Below are positions 36,598-46,451 of a stretch of 64,000 nucleotides of DNA, piece after piece. Every line of letters begins with the position of its first letter. Positions within the stretch are counted from its first letter, which is position 1. This DNA is from Helicobacter sp. MIT 21-1697. Its GTDB lineage: Bacteria > Campylobacterota > Campylobacteria > Campylobacterales > Helicobacteraceae. Made by a program: the position numbers and the translations under genes. Location: contig NZ_JAPHNC010000006.1 in assembly GCF_026241255.1 (NCBI RefSeq), positions 52,669 through 116,668 on the forward strand, written 5' to 3'. The notes below the pieces were generated by a model. That model saw only the letters and a list, made by a program, of their open reading frames with translations, had not been told where the DNA came from and searched no databases.

Positions 36598-36939
36598 CTA
36601 ATTTGATTTGTTTTTATAGCATTTACGGCGTGCGCGCTGGGCTTTGCGTTGAGCAAGGAAGATTCTATAATTTGTCTGCCACCAAAGATAATCTTTGATA
36701 TGTCTTTGTTTTTTGTAGGTTGTTTTCGCATTTGGCGCAAGAGATTCTACAATGTGTAATGATTCTTCAATGATTTGTTCTAAATCTTGAAATTCATTTT
36801 TGTCTTGTTCCTTGGCAAGAATTTCAAGTTTGTCAAGAATCTCTTGAGGCATAAGTTCTCGTTCAGCTTTTGTAATATGGAGCAAAGGCGCAAGTTCTTT
36901 TCTATCCTGTGCTGTTAAGACAACCTTATGCTTTGACAT
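36598..36939 (-). CDS. Hypothetical basic protein
   Basis: A 113-residue soluble protein with ATG 36939 and GAAGGAGAAA upstream. The middle is helical and acidic (LEILAKEQDKNEFQDLEQI). The C-terminus is strongly basic and aromatic (DYLWWQTNYRIFL then QRKAQRARRKCYKNKSN), suggesting nucleic-acid or ribosome contact. It is convergent with the TPR gene, separated by ten bases. No family recognised. Confidence 0.65.
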   Translation of the reverse strand: MSKHKVVLTAQDRKELAPLLHITKAERELMPQEILDKLEILAKEQDKNEFQDLEQIIEESLHIVESLAPNAKTTYKKQRHIKDYLWWQTNYRIFLAQRKAQRARRKCYKNKSN

Positions 36940-37097
36940 ATTTTCTCCTTCGTTTTAAGCTTTGATGTGATTATATAAAACAAAGTTATACAAAAAACCA
37001 AAACTTCTAAAAAATAAATAAGAAAATGATATTTTTGAAAATAAAATGTAAGATTTGGCACTTTTGGTGCTAAATGTATGCAAAATTTAATTTTTTT

Positions 37098-37127
37098 TTG
37101 ACTTTTGAAATAGGTTTGTGCCATAAT
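37098..37127 (+). promoter_or_regulatory. Probable gltA promoter
   Basis: TTGACT (37098-37103) and CATAAT (37122-37127) separated by 18 bases, 41 bases before the gltA ATG. A run of nine T (37091-37099) touches the -35 box, so length changes there could alter activity slightly. Confidence 0.55.
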
Positions 37128-37168
37128 AAAAGCGTATAGATTCTAAAATTGTTAAAAAGGAGAATACA

Positions 37169-38452
37169 ATGGCAAGCATTACTTTAACAAATAATGAGAC
37201 AAAAGAGAGCTTTGAATTTGAACTCATTGAATGCACAAGAGGACCAAAAGCAGTGGATTTTTCCAAGCTTTTTGAACGCGCTAATATTTTTTCTTATGAC
37301 CCCGGTTACGGTTCAACCGCAGGATGCAAATCAACCATTAGTTATATTAATGGGAAAGAGGGAGAACTGCTTTATAAAGGGCTTCCGGTAGAAAAAATTG
37401 TAGAAAAATATCAATTTACTGATGTGTGTAAGTTGCTTATTACAGGTGAAGTTCCTAAAAATGAGACAGAAACCAAAGAGTTTGAGATTGAGCTTGTGCA
37501 TCGCAGCTTTTTGAATGAGGGACTCATTAATATTTTTAATGCATTTCCTGATAGTGCTCACCCTATGGCAAATCTCTCTGCCTCTCTCTCTGCACTTTCT
37601 ACTTTTCATTTCCGCCATTTAGATATGGGTAATGAGGAAGAACGTCAAGTGATGGCAAGACGAGCAATTGCTAAAATTCCTACACTTGCAGCGTTTGCAT
37701 ATAGACATTCTTTAGGGATTCCTTATATTTACCCTGATGTTGCGCGTGGCTATGTTGAGAATTTCCTCTATATGTTGCGTGCATATCCGGGTGGAAAAAT
37801 GAAACATACAACTAAGGGTGAGGTTGAGATTACTCCCTTAGAGGTAGAAGCAATGGATAAGATTTTTACACTTCACGCTGACCACGGGCAAAATGCTTCC
37901 ACTACTACTGTGCGGAATGTCGCTTCTACGGGCGCACACCCTTATGCAGCATTAAGTGCTGGGGTTAATGCACTATGGGGTGCAGCACACGGAGGTGCAA
38001 ATGAAAAAGTGCTAGATATGCTTAATGAGATTGGCGATGCAAAAAATGTAGATAAATACATTAATAAAGCAAAAGATAAAAATGACCCATTTAGGCTTAT
38101 GGGCTTTGGACATCGTGTGTATAAAAACTATGACCCACGCGCTAAGATTCTTAAAAAGCTCAAAGATGATCTTGATGCTAAGGGCATTAAAATGAATGCA
38201 CGATTAAGCGATTTGGCGCATAAGGTTGAAGAAGTGGCGTTAAGTGATAGTTACTTTGTAGAGCGAAATCTTTATCCAAATGTTGATTTTTACTCTGGTA
38301 TTATTCTTTCTGCACTTAAAATTCCTGTGTCTCTTTTCACACCTATTTTTGTTATCGGACGTATGCCGGGTTGGTGTGCACAGCTTTTAGAGCACGTTAA
38401 AGACCCAACTACGAGAATCACACGACCAAGACAAGTATATATAGGTGAGTAA
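37169..38452 (+). CDS. gltA: Citrate synthase
   Basis: A 427-residue type II (hexameric, NADH-sensitive class length) citrate synthase. Catalytic residues are visible: His274 in [11 protein letters not shown], His315 in [15 protein letters not shown] and Asp373 in NVDFYSGI. The N-terminal beta domain is present. It catalyses oxaloacetate plus acetyl-CoA to citrate at the entry to the TCA branch. AAAAAGGAGAA precedes the ATG. Confidence 0.97.
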   Translation: MASITLTNNETKESFEFELIECTRGPKAVDFSKLFERANIFSYDPGYGSTAGCKSTISYINGKEGELLYKGLPVEKIVEKYQFTDVCKLLITGEVPKNETETKEFEIELVHRSFLNEGLINIFNAFPDSAHPMANLSASLSALSTFHFRHLDMGNEEERQVMARRAIAKIPTLAAFAYRHSLGIPYIYPDVARGYVENFLYMLRAYPGGKMKHTTKGEVEITPLEVEAMDKIFTLHADHGQNASTTTVRNVASTGAHPYAALSAGVNALWGAAHGGANEKVLDMLNEIGDAKNVDKYINKAKDKNDPFRLMGFGHRVYKNYDPRAKILKKLKDDLDAKGIKMNARLSDLAHKVEEVALSDSYFVERNLYPNVDFYSGIILSALKIPVSLFTPIFVIGRMPGWCAQLLEHVKDPTTRITRPRQVYIGE

Positions 38453-38515
38453 CTCAAGTGTATTTAAGGGTTTTTAGCTATAATGCAACCCTTAAATTTT
38501 CACAAAGGACACACA

Positions 38516-39052
38516 ATGTTAGAAGGACAGATTAGAGAGAGTATTTCAAAATCTCAAGCAAAAGCTTTGAGGAATGATGGTTATCTAATTGCAAACATTT
38601 ATGGCAAAGGGCAGCAAAATATTCATTGTGCCTTTAAGCTTAATGATTTCATTAAAGCAATGAAGCAAAAGACTACCTTGATTTTTCCTGTGAAAGTAGG
38701 CAATAAAACTTTGGAAGTGGTGATTCAGGAGTATCAAAAAGATCCCGTAACAAATACGCTTATCCACGTGGATTTGCTTTTGGCACAAAAAGGTATTTTA
38801 AATAAATACAAAGTTCCTGTAAAAGTTAAAGGAAGCGCGAAAGGGTTGAAGAATAAAGGTGTGCTTTTTGTTTCTACAAAGCGCATTAGCGTTAAATGTG
38901 CTGCTGAAAATCTCCCTAATGTTTATGAGCTTGATGTGAGTGATTTAGATGTGGGGGATTCTATCCTTATTCGCGATTTACCACAATTTGATAATGTAAA
39001 TGTGCTGAATCGTCCATCTGTGGCAGTAGTTGGAGTTATTAAAGCCAAATAA
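38516..39052 (+). CDS. rplY: 50S ribosomal protein L25/CTC form
   Basis: A 178-residue protein with the N-terminal 5S-rRNA-binding L25 domain ([20 protein letters not shown]) and the longer C-terminal TL5/CTC domain ([37 protein letters not shown]). ATG 38516 has AAAGGACA upstream; a longer reading starts before the ribosome site. The stop shares one base with the pth start. Confidence 0.93.
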   Translation: MLEGQIRESISKSQAKALRNDGYLIANIYGKGQQNIHCAFKLNDFIKAMKQKTTLIFPVKVGNKTLEVVIQEYQKDPVTNTLIHVDLLLAQKGILNKYKVPVKVKGSAKGLKNKGVLFVSTKRISVKCAAENLPNVYELDVSDLDVGDSILIRDLPQFDNVNVLNRPSVAVVGVIKAK

Positions 39053-39723
39053 TGTCTTGCCTCCTTGTCGCAGGACTTGGTAATCCGAGTGCCAAATATC
39101 AAAATACTCGGCATAATGTTGGGTTTATGGTGCTTGATTTTTTATCAAAAGAATTAGGTTTTGATTTTTCTTTGGATAAAAAGTTTAATGCAGAGGTAGG
39201 TGTTGTCAAGATTGATTCTCACAAAGTTTTTTTTCTTAAACCACAAACTTTTATGAATCTCTCTGGCGAAGCTATTGCTCCTTTTGTGCGGTATTTTGAT
39301 ATTACGCATACATTTGTAATTCACGATGATATTGATATTGGTTTTGGTAATATACGTTTTAAATATGGTGGCTCAAGTGGCGGACATAATGGCTTAAAAT
39401 CTATTGATTCTCATATGGGAGATACATATTTTAGGTTGCGTTTTGGCGTAGGACGAGGCGTAGATAAAAATGTAGTGGAATATGTTTTGAGTGATTTTAA
39501 CATACAAGAAAGAGAGCAGCTTGACAGACTGATTACGCACGCTAAGCAAGCAGTTATGAGCTTTTGTAATATGGCACAATATCCTAAAGAGCATATTCTT
39601 GCCTATTTGCAGCAGCATTTTACTCTTAAAATGTCTCAATCCACAGCACCCCAAGCTCAAAATACTCAATCCTCTGTTGCACAATCTTCGCAAATGCAGC
39701 ATACCAGATTTACACAAGGGTAG
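39052..39723 (+). CDS. pth: Peptidyl-tRNA hydrolase
   Basis: Recycles tRNA from stalled peptidyl-tRNA. The 223-residue protein has GLGNPSAKYQNTRHNVGFMV with catalytic His near residue 23, PQTFMNLSGEAI, VIHDDIDIGFG, and GGSSGGHNGLKSI. The usual enzyme ends near residue 190; here a Gln/Ser/Thr-rich tail of about 30 residues follows. ATG overlaps the L25 stop by one base (TAATG). Confidence 0.96.
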   Translation: MSCLLVAGLGNPSAKYQNTRHNVGFMVLDFLSKELGFDFSLDKKFNAEVGVVKIDSHKVFFLKPQTFMNLSGEAIAPFVRYFDITHTFVIHDDIDIGFGNIRFKYGGSSGGHNGLKSIDSHMGDTYFRLRFGVGRGVDKNVVEYVLSDFNIQEREQLDRLITHAKQAVMSFCNMAQYPKEHILAYLQQHFTLKMSQSTAPQAQNTQSSVAQSSQMQHTRFTQG

Positions 39724-39726
39724 AGA

Positions 39727-40806
39727 ATGATTTTTCGTTTTGTGGGTATATATTATCTTAAATATTTTTTTATTATTTTTCTAGGCTTGGAAGGCTTTTT
39801 TCTTGCCATTGATATGCTCAAGTATGTTGATGAATTGCCAGATTCTGCAAACTTGCTCATTTTATTTTTATTTTATGATGGAGTATTTGCACTCACTTAT
39901 ACTTTGCCTATATCGCTTGTGTTATGTTCAATTATGTTTTATATGGCATTTCTCAAAAGCTCACAACTAACAGCACTTATGGCTTTAGGATATTCTAAGC
40001 GACAGATTCTTGCGCCTTTACTTCTTATTTCAAGTATGCTGATTGGCGGATTTATCGGGCTTAATACAACATCTTTTGCCTACGCAAAAGAATATGCAGA
40101 ATCCATTATCTATCAACAAAATACACAAAATGCGCGTGAGAATCTCCTTTTAAAAAGCGACAATCAATATATTTTTGTCCGAAAACTTTATCCCTTACTG
40201 AATGAACAGGCAAGAGCAGAGGGCATTAAAATTTTTACACTTGATGGTGAGCATAAGCTTAAAAATTATCACGAAGCACAAGAGGCTTTTTTTGAAAATA
40301 ATGTTTGGATTCTTAAAAATGTCAAAAGCCTTGAGGTTGCCCCTTCGCTTACACTTGGCGAAAAAGCTTTAAGCATAACCACAAGTGGGGAGCTTGAGAT
40401 TCTCAAAGGTTTTAGTTCAAAAGTGCTTGAAACCATTGCGCAAGATAAACCCACAGCTTCAGTCATTGACGCACTCGCTTCGCTTAGAATCGCACACAAA
40501 CAAAATGTGAGTTCTGATAAAATACGTAGTATTTTGTATGCGCTTCTTGTGATTCCATTTTTTGTGCCTTTATGTATTGCTATTATTTCCTATTATATTC
40601 CATCATTGCCTCGTTATGGGAATCTTACCTTTATTAGTTTTGTATGTATTATTGGTGCATTAGCAGTGTGGGGGTTATTTTTTTCTCTCTCACAATTAAG
40701 TGTTGCAGGGCTCATATATCCTGAAATAGGCTTATTGCTTCCTATGGGGATTTTATTTATGGTATTTTTGTGGCATATTCGGTATTTAAATCAAAAGTTT
40801 TCATAA
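39727..40806 (+). CDS. LptF/LptG-family lipopolysaccharide export permease
   Basis: A 359-residue YjgP/YjgQ-type protein with helices at the N-terminus (YYLKYFFIIFLGLEGFFLAI) and three at the C-terminus, flanking a periplasmic beta-jellyroll. It forms part of the Lpt ABC transporter that moves LPS out of the inner membrane. It begins three bases after pth. Whether it is LptF or LptG is not distinguishable by eye. Confidence 0.88.
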   Translation: MIFRFVGIYYLKYFFIIFLGLEGFFLAIDMLKYVDELPDSANLLILFLFYDGVFALTYTLPISLVLCSIMFYMAFLKSSQLTALMALGYSKRQILAPLLLISSMLIGGFIGLNTTSFAYAKEYAESIIYQQNTQNARENLLLKSDNQYIFVRKLYPLLNEQARAEGIKIFTLDGEHKLKNYHEAQEAFFENNVWILKNVKSLEVAPSLTLGEKALSITTSGELEILKGFSSKVLETIAQDKPTASVIDALASLRIAHKQNVSSDKIRSILYALLVIPFFVPLCIAIISYYIPSLPRYGNLTFISFVCIIGALAVWGLFFSLSQLSVAGLIYPEIGLLLPMGILFMVFLWHIRYLNQKFS

Positions 40807-40879
40807 AAATTTTAAAGTTTAAAGTAAAACTAACCAAAAACTGGGCACAATCAACCATTATAAATAAAGGGGTGTTGCT

Positions 40880-41560
40880 ATGGACGAGAGACTTTTTACT
40901 TTTGCAGGGTTGATTAATCCTGATCACGACTTCATCATTGGTTTTCATACATTGCTTGTGGCAGTAATTCTACTTATTCTTGCACGATATGCGACATATA
41001 AAATGCAAGTTGTCCCAAGTGGCATACAAAATGTATTTGAATTTATTATTTCTGGCATTATTTCATTTGCTAAAGATATTGTAGGTGAGCAAGTTGCGCG
41101 CAAATATTTTCCACTTGCTGCGACTATTGCATTTTTAGTATTTTTTGGCAATGCCATAGGGATTATACCCGGATTTGAAGCTCCTACTTCAAGCTGGAGC
41201 TTTACGCTTGTGTTGGCATTAGTTGTATTTTTTTATTATCATTTTGAGGGTATTCGTGCTCAAGGCGTATTCAAATATTTTAAACATTTTATGGGTCCCG
41301 TATGGTGGCTTGCTCCGCTTATGTTTCCCGTAGAAATCATCTCACATTTTTCGCGCATTATTTCACTTTCTTTTCGTCTTTTTGGTAATATTAAAGGTGA
41401 TGATATGTTTTTGCTTGTAATGCTAATGCTCGCACCTTGGATTGTGCCTGTTGCTCCTTTTGCAATCCTTACTTTTATGGCTCTGCTTCAAGCTTTTGTG
41501 TTTATGATACTTACTTATGTGTATATTCACGGCGCAGTGGTCGTGGATGAAGAACACTGA
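40880..41560 (+). CDS. atpB: ATP synthase F0 subunit a
   Basis: A 226-residue membrane protein of the proton channel. The essential Arg lies in the penultimate-helix motif [13 protein letters not shown], preceded by the conserved [12 protein letters not shown], and the last helix has [21 protein letters not shown]. Isolated from the other atp genes, as is normal in Helicobacter and Campylobacter. AAAGGGGTG precedes the ATG. Confidence 0.95.
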   Translation: MDERLFTFAGLINPDHDFIIGFHTLLVAVILLILARYATYKMQVVPSGIQNVFEFIISGIISFAKDIVGEQVARKYFPLAATIAFLVFFGNAIGIIPGFEAPTSSWSFTLVLALVVFFYYHFEGIRAQGVFKYFKHFMGPVWWLAPLMFPVEIISHFSRIISLSFRLFGNIKGDDMFLLVMLMLAPWIVPVAPFAILTFMALLQAFVFMILTYVYIHGAVVVDEEH

Positions 41561-42140
41561 TTTTATTACACTTCTTATTACGCCCCATATGAATGGGGCA
41601 TATCTTGAGAATCTTGCGCTTAAAGTACAATCTTTGTCTGTTGATTGGATTATGTATCGTCATCAAAATAGTGAATGGGTGCAATCTTTTATAGACGCAC
41701 TATCTCCGTTACACAAGCCTCTTTTACTTAATCTCCCTTTTAAAAATATAGAGGAGATATTGCATTTATCAAAAAGCTTTGCAGGTGTGCATTTAAAGTC
41801 CGCATATCTTTCTTGGATTACTCCTTTAAGGCAATCTTATGTTGATGAAAAAAAAATCATTGGATATAGCGCACATAGTGTAGATGAGGTCAAATATGCC
41901 TTAGCGTGTGGGGCGGATTATTGCACGCTTAGCCCGATATTTTCTACGCCAAATAAAGGCACACCACTAGGTATGGGAATCTTTCACCAGATACCACACT
42001 TTTTGCGTTCGCGCATTATAGCACTCGGAGGCATTAATCATCATCATATCCCTATTCTTAGGGAGTTAGGATTACTTGGTTTTGCAGGAATCCGCTGTTT
42101 TGAGGTATCTAATGAGAATCATTTTGGAGTTGTGGATTAA
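41547..42140 (+). CDS. Thiamine-phosphate synthase/TenI-like protein
   Basis: A 197-residue TIM-barrel protein with the ThiE/TenI end motif [20 protein letters not shown] and [19 protein letters not shown]. The N-terminal part is diverged (for example [13 protein letters not shown] in place of the standard pyrimidine-site strand), so it may be a TenI-type aminase-like or non-catalytic relative rather than true ThiE. ATG 41547 lies inside the end of atpB (14-base overlap); its 3' end overlaps the convergent sulfatase-fold gene by 32 bases. Confidence 0.72.
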   Translation: MKNTDFITLLITPHMNGAYLENLALKVQSLSVDWIMYRHQNSEWVQSFIDALSPLHKPLLLNLPFKNIEEILHLSKSFAGVHLKSAYLSWITPLRQSYVDEKKIIGYSAHSVDEVKYALACGADYCTLSPIFSTPNKGTPLGMGIFHQIPHFLRSRIIALGGINHHHIPILRELGLLGFAGIRCFEVSNENHFGVVD

Positions 42141-44191
42141 AAATCCGCCAAGCTATTGAGTAATCAAAAAGTTCTTGATAGGTAGAGCCAAAAGCCTTTT
42201 TGTAGGGCGAAAGATGTATTTGTGTATCAGTAGAGAGCAGTCCAAAGGCATCGTGAGAATCTTCCCATTTATAGCCCACATCACTTAGAATCGGATAAAT
42301 ACCCTCCCTATCAATCCAAACACTTGCATTATAGCCAAAAGCATATTTTTCATTATCTTCTTTGGCGAGGATATTGCGCCCACCTAAGCTCATATATTGT
42401 GTATTTGAAAGGCTTAACTCATAAAGTGTTGGCAATATGTCTTTGTGTGAGCCTACACGAGTTGGGTCATAATGTATATGATGTGCGTAGTCTTGTGGCA
42501 CATAGAGATAAAGTGGCACAGCGTGATAGAGTGCTTTATCGGTGCTTGGGTTATGAATAAAATCCCTCAAACGATGGTCTCCGCTTGCAGCAACAATCGT
42601 ATTCTTTCCTAAGGAAGAATTTTTTATATTATCCATAAAGTTTCCAAAAGCATCATTGGCATATTGATAGAGCAAGGTAAAAATTTTAATCTTACTTCTT
42701 GATTCATCTGTTGTTCTTGTCTTGAATTTTTCATTCAGGGCAATAGGTTTTGATGTGTAATTATGTGGGAGATGATAGGGTGGGTGATTACTCGTGGTAA
42801 GTATAGCAATAAAAGTTGGCTTTTGTGCATTTTCTAAAATCTCAAATGCAAACTTATAAGCATACTCATCGGGGATACCATAGGCGTTTTTGTCTATTTT
42901 GCTTTGTGGGAAGCGCTCCATAAGCGAGAGGGCATCATAAATATGATGTGCGCCTTGAATTGTAATAAATTCGCCTAAATTTTGCCACGAAGCATAGCCT
43001 GAAGTAATATAAATAACTTCGTATCCTGCATTTGCATAGATAGAAAATGGATTGTAAGGGAGAGGCGTATTTTTGGTAGCTCCACGCAAAATATGTGCAG
43101 TTGGACTATTAAAGAAAAGTGCGGCAAAAGAACCAGCAGTGCCATCTGTCCCTGATAGGAATTTATAAAATACAAAATCTTCTTTAAAATGTTTTCTCAA
43201 TGAGCCAAGCAAGTCATTATGTGGAAACTCGTCATAGACGAGCATATTGCTACCAAAGCTTTCCATAAGATTGAGCACGATATGAGGCGGATTATGTTTT
43301 AAAAATACAGAATCTGCGCTTTTGTGAAGTAAAGGGAAAAGTGCTTTTTGCAAATTTTCACCTTTTTGGGGTGAGGGCGGAGTAAAATGGGCATTTGCTT
43401 TATAATCTTTATATGCCCAATCAAGTGCAAGAAGTGGATTTGTGGCGAGATGATTAAAAATGGGTAGGGTGGAGATATAGTAATTATTTGAAGTAATAGG
43501 AAAAGTCCCAAGTGAGCCACGCGCTGCAATAATCAAACAAATAATAAGGAGGAGATGTGCTAAGATAGATTGTATAGGGCGAAGTTTAGTATATGGGAGT
43601 TGTAATTTTGTTAAAAGAGGGGGCATTTTGGTTGGAATTTTATAGATATAAAGGGTAAGTAATCCAAAAAGAAAAGCACTACATACACCAAGCAGAACAG
43701 GATAATCTTGCCACATAATTTGCAAGATAGCAAGTGTGTCATCATCTTTTAATCCAAAAATAAAAACATCAATTTTGTTTCCATAGGTCCGAAAATAATA
43801 AAAATTAATAATCCCAGCCACCATAAACACAAAGCCAAGTAAAAAGGCATATATTTGTGGAATTAGGCGGATTTTTTCACAAAGATTATTATGCCCCCCC
43901 CCCCATTAAATTGTTTCTGACACGCATACTCAGAGTATATATTGTTTCTACAAGATAAGTTAATGCCATAAATCCAAGCATAGCAATGCCAATGCTGCGC
44001 ATATCAAGTTTGAATCCCATAAACCACATTGCACCAAAATCGCTTAAATGTGATTCCCACATACTTTGAGGCAAAAAATGTGCTACCATAATACCACGTG
44101 CTAGTGTGCAAAGAAGTAGAAGAGTAAATATCAAAAGACAAGTGCGGATAATTAAAAGTGTAAGTGGGTGCTTTAACAGAGATAAATTCAT
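42109..44191 (-). CDS. LTA-synthase-like sulfatase-fold membrane transferase, phase-variable and currently OFF
   Basis: The first frame (ATG 44191) gives N-terminal membrane helices and enters a G11 tract, stopping at 43891-43889 after 100 codons. The remainder is open in another frame from the tract (KIRLIPQIYAFLLGFVF) to TAG 42109 and holds the alkaline-phosphatase-fold domain: NLMESFGSN, KFLSGTDGTAGSF with the presumed nucleophile Thr, SGDHRLRDF and GSHKDILPTLYEL. Joined, the protein is about 693 residues with five helices. Family members transfer phosphoglycerol or phosphoethanolamine to surface lipids or glycans. Ten or thirteen G would be ON. Confidence 0.85.
43894..43904 (-). repeat. 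Homopolymeric tract of 11 C (G11 on coding strand)
   Basis: Eleven C on the plus strand exactly where the LTA-synthase-like frame changes. Slippage by one base loss or two base gain would restore the full frame. Confidence 0.97.
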
Positions 44192-44300
44192 AGAGAATCC
44201 TTAAATAAGCTTTCAAACCAGTGCATTATAGCATAAATTTTATCACCTACTTGTGTTAGAATCTCTTTTAACTCCGCACAGATTCTCTTTAAGGATATAA

Positions 44301-45170
44301 ATGTCTCAATCTAAAAATACTCTCTTGTTCATTGCTTTGGCTGTTATGGCAGAATGTTTTATTATTTACGCAAGTGTGCTTGTCAAACTCACAGATATGT
44401 CGCCTATAAATCTAGGATTCTATCGCATAGCACTTGCTTTACCAATTTTTTGGCTTATGGTGAATACGCGTAGAAAGATTTTTCAAATCCCTTTGAAAGA
44501 TATTGCCCTTATGTTTATAGCTGGGATATTTTTTGCTTTTGACTTACTCTTTTTTAATCTTGCTTTGCGCCATACAAGCGTTGCAAATGTGAATCTTTTT
44601 GCTTCCCTTGCTTGTTTTATCCTTGTCCCTATTGGCATATTTTTCTTTAAAGAAAAAATCAAAAAAAGTTTCTTTATTGGCGCTTTTGTAGCCATTATAG
44701 GTGTATGTGTGCTTGTTGGGGGCAAGGGAGATTTAAGCGTAGCGACACCTTATGGAGACTTTATGGCATTTTTAAGCGTGCTGTGTTATAGCTGTTTTTT
44801 GGCTGTGATTTACTCACTGCGGCGCAAATATGGCACATTTGAGATTATGTTTTTTGCTTGTGTGGGCTCAAGCATTGTGCTTTTAGCCTTAGTGCTTGTT
44901 TTTGAGGGGTTTGAGTTACCAAAGGATACTAGAGATTGGGGCATAGTAGTACTTATCACACTTTGTGGGCAGGTAATAGGGCAGGGATTCTTTAATTACA
45001 TTATGGGTAAGGTTAATACCCAAACTTCCTCATTTTTACTGCTTTTTGCTCCTGTGATTGCTGCATTTATGGGCTTTATATTGTTGGGAGAGAATCTTGG
45101 TATATATGAAATATGTGGCATTGCGCTTATTATTTTTGGCGTGTATATAGCAAAGAAGGACAACTACTGA
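44301..45170 (+). CDS. EamA/DMT-family transporter
   Basis: A 289-residue protein with ten hydrophobic helices in two EamA repeats (ASVLVKLTDMSPINLGFYRI in the first; QVIGQGFFNYIMGKVNTQTS in the second, ending GIALIIFGVYIAKK). Probable metabolite or drug exporter; substrate unknown. AAGGATATAA precedes the ATG. Divergent from the LTA-synthase-like gene. Confidence 0.87.
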   Translation: MSQSKNTLLFIALAVMAECFIIYASVLVKLTDMSPINLGFYRIALALPIFWLMVNTRRKIFQIPLKDIALMFIAGIFFAFDLLFFNLALRHTSVANVNLFASLACFILVPIGIFFFKEKIKKSFFIGAFVAIIGVCVLVGGKGDLSVATPYGDFMAFLSVLCYSCFLAVIYSLRRKYGTFEIMFFACVGSSIVLLALVLVFEGFELPKDTRDWGIVVLITLCGQVIGQGFFNYIMGKVNTQTSSFLLLFAPVIAAFMGFILLGENLGIYEICGIALIIFGVYIAKKDNY

Positions 45171-45204
45171 TTTTACTTTTAGTGCAGAAAATATTGATTT
45201 ACTC

Positions 45205-45236
45205 TTGATTTCGTTTTTTTTTTTTTTTTGTATAAT
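45205..45236 (+). promoter_or_regulatory. Promoter with T16 tract in the spacer
   Basis: TTGATT (45205-45210) and a perfect TATAAT (45231-45236) are separated by 20 bases, of which 16 are an unbroken T run (45214-45229). The optimum spacer is about 17, so length variation in the T run would tune transcription of the lipoprotein gene that starts 62 bases later. Confidence 0.7.
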
Positions 45237-45297
45237 CAGCGCTCCACATTAGGATTTATCCAATGTGTATAATATTTTATCTCATAAGGAGTTTATT

Positions 45298-45612
45298 ATG
45301 AAAAAGCTTATTTTAGCTTTAGGTTTAGGTGGTAGTATGGCATTCTTTGCAGCTTGTTCTACAGCTGGAACAGCACCGGGTATGCTTTATACAGGCAATA
45401 CTACTCCGGGTACAGCTACTTCAGCAAGTGGATCTTCAAAAGAAGGAACTGCAACTTGCAAAAATATTCTTGGTCTTGTAGCACTTGGTGATTGTTCTAT
45501 TGATACTGCAGCGAAAGCTGGAGGTATTACTCAAATTAAGAGTGCAGACGCTAAGAATTTTGGTATTCTTGGACTTTACTCTACTACAACAGTGGTTGTA
45601 AAAGGTAACTAA
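45298..45612 (+). CDS. TRL-like family lipoprotein
   Basis: A 104-residue lipoprotein with lipobox FFAACSTAG, a Thr/Ser/Gly-rich linker, and the conserved core CKNILGLVALGDCSIDTAAKA followed by IKSADAKNFGILGLYSTTTVVV, which matches the TRL-like family. Function of the family is unknown. ATG 45298 is supported by AAGGAGTTTATT. Its promoter contains a T16 tract, so expression may vary. Confidence 0.85.
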   Translation: MKKLILALGLGGSMAFFAACSTAGTAPGMLYTGNTTPGTATSASGSSKEGTATCKNILGLVALGDCSIDTAAKAGGITQIKSADAKNFGILGLYSTTTVVVKGN

Positions 45613-45623
45613 GACTACTTTTT

Positions 45624-45650
45624 CTCCTCCTTATAGGAGGGGATTCTTTA
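45624..45650 (+). terminator. Rho-independent terminator after the lipoprotein gene
   Basis: CTCCTCC, loop TTATA, GGAGGGG (45624-45642) forms a 7- to 8-bp stem followed by ATTCTTTA. It lies 12 bases after the lipoprotein stop and before the convergent deacetylase gene. Confidence 0.65.
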
Positions 45651-46451
45651 AAGCTTACTAAAATGATAGCCTTTTTCTAAAAGGAGAGGCACAACTTCTT
45701 GAATTCCCGCAAATGTATCGCTTTGAGGTTTATTAAAATGGTAAATAAGAATTGAGCCATTGCGCACTTTTTGAACTTGTTTGATAATTTTTTCTTTAGA
45801 GAAAGTTGCTCCACCATCGCCCAACACATCAAAACCGCCGATTTTATAACCTAAGTCTTTGGCAATGTGTATGGCAATTTCATCATAATAGGCTGTGCCA
45901 GAGCGAAAATAATGTGCTCTCTTGCCTGTAAGAGTGAAAATAAGCCTATCATTATCCATAATTTCCTCATATACTCCGCGCACAGAATCTGTGCCTTTGA
46001 TATGATAGATTGATTTACCATTTACGCTTAAAGGGCGGTGATTTGTGCCGTGATTTTGAATTGAAAAAAGTGGATTATGCGCAAGGAGCAAAAAATCTTC
46101 ACGATGCTTACGAATCCAACGTGCATTAATGAATAAAGTCGCCTGAATATTATGAGCGATTAAATAATCAATCAATGCCTTATCATACGCCCCACCGCAC
46201 GCATCAAAGGTAAGATATACCACAGGCTTATTTTTATCGGGTAAAAGCGAAGTTATACCCTCTAAATGCTCTCCCCATTGAGTGGGGCTAAGGTGCTCAT
46301 ATTTAGCCATAATAGATTCTATGCTTGGCGGACTTAAGTGTTTTTGATGTAAGAATATATAAGCTATAATGCCCACACTAGCGCATATAGTGATAAATAT
46401 AAAACTTAGGATTACTCGTTTATTTTTCATCAAGACTTTCGCTTGATTCAT
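45648..46451 (-). CDS. Polysaccharide deacetylase (NodB) family protein
   Basis: A 267-residue exported or anchored protein: an N-terminal helix (VILSFIFITICASVGIIAYI) followed by a NodB domain with VVYLTFDACGG, IQNHGTNHRPLS (His-box) and AHYFRSGTAYYDE. The usual TFDDG motif is TFDAC here, a variant that keeps the first Asp only. It may deacetylate peptidoglycan or other glycan in the periplasm. ATG 46451 has AGGAGG at eight bases; another ATG is at 46457. Overlaps the Na/Pi gene by 32 bases. Confidence 0.8.
   Translation of the reverse strand: MNQAKVLMKNKRVILSFIFITICASVGIIAYIFLHQKHLSPPSIESIMAKYEHLSPTQWGEHLEGITSLLPDKNKPVVYLTFDACGGAYDKALIDYLIAHNIQATLFINARWIRKHREDFLLLAHNPLFSIQNHGTNHRPLSVNGKSIYHIKGTDSVRGVYEEIMDNDRLIFTLTGKRAHYFRSGTAYYDEIAIHIAKDLGYKIGGFDVLGDGGATFSKEKIIKQVQKVRNGSILIYHFNKPQSDTFAGIQEVVPLLLEKGYHFSKL

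Noticed and set aside
36915..37124. 69-codon minus-strand frame before gltA
   Set aside because: Covers the gltA promoter region and overlaps the start of another minus-strand gene; composition is that of AT-rich non-coding DNA.
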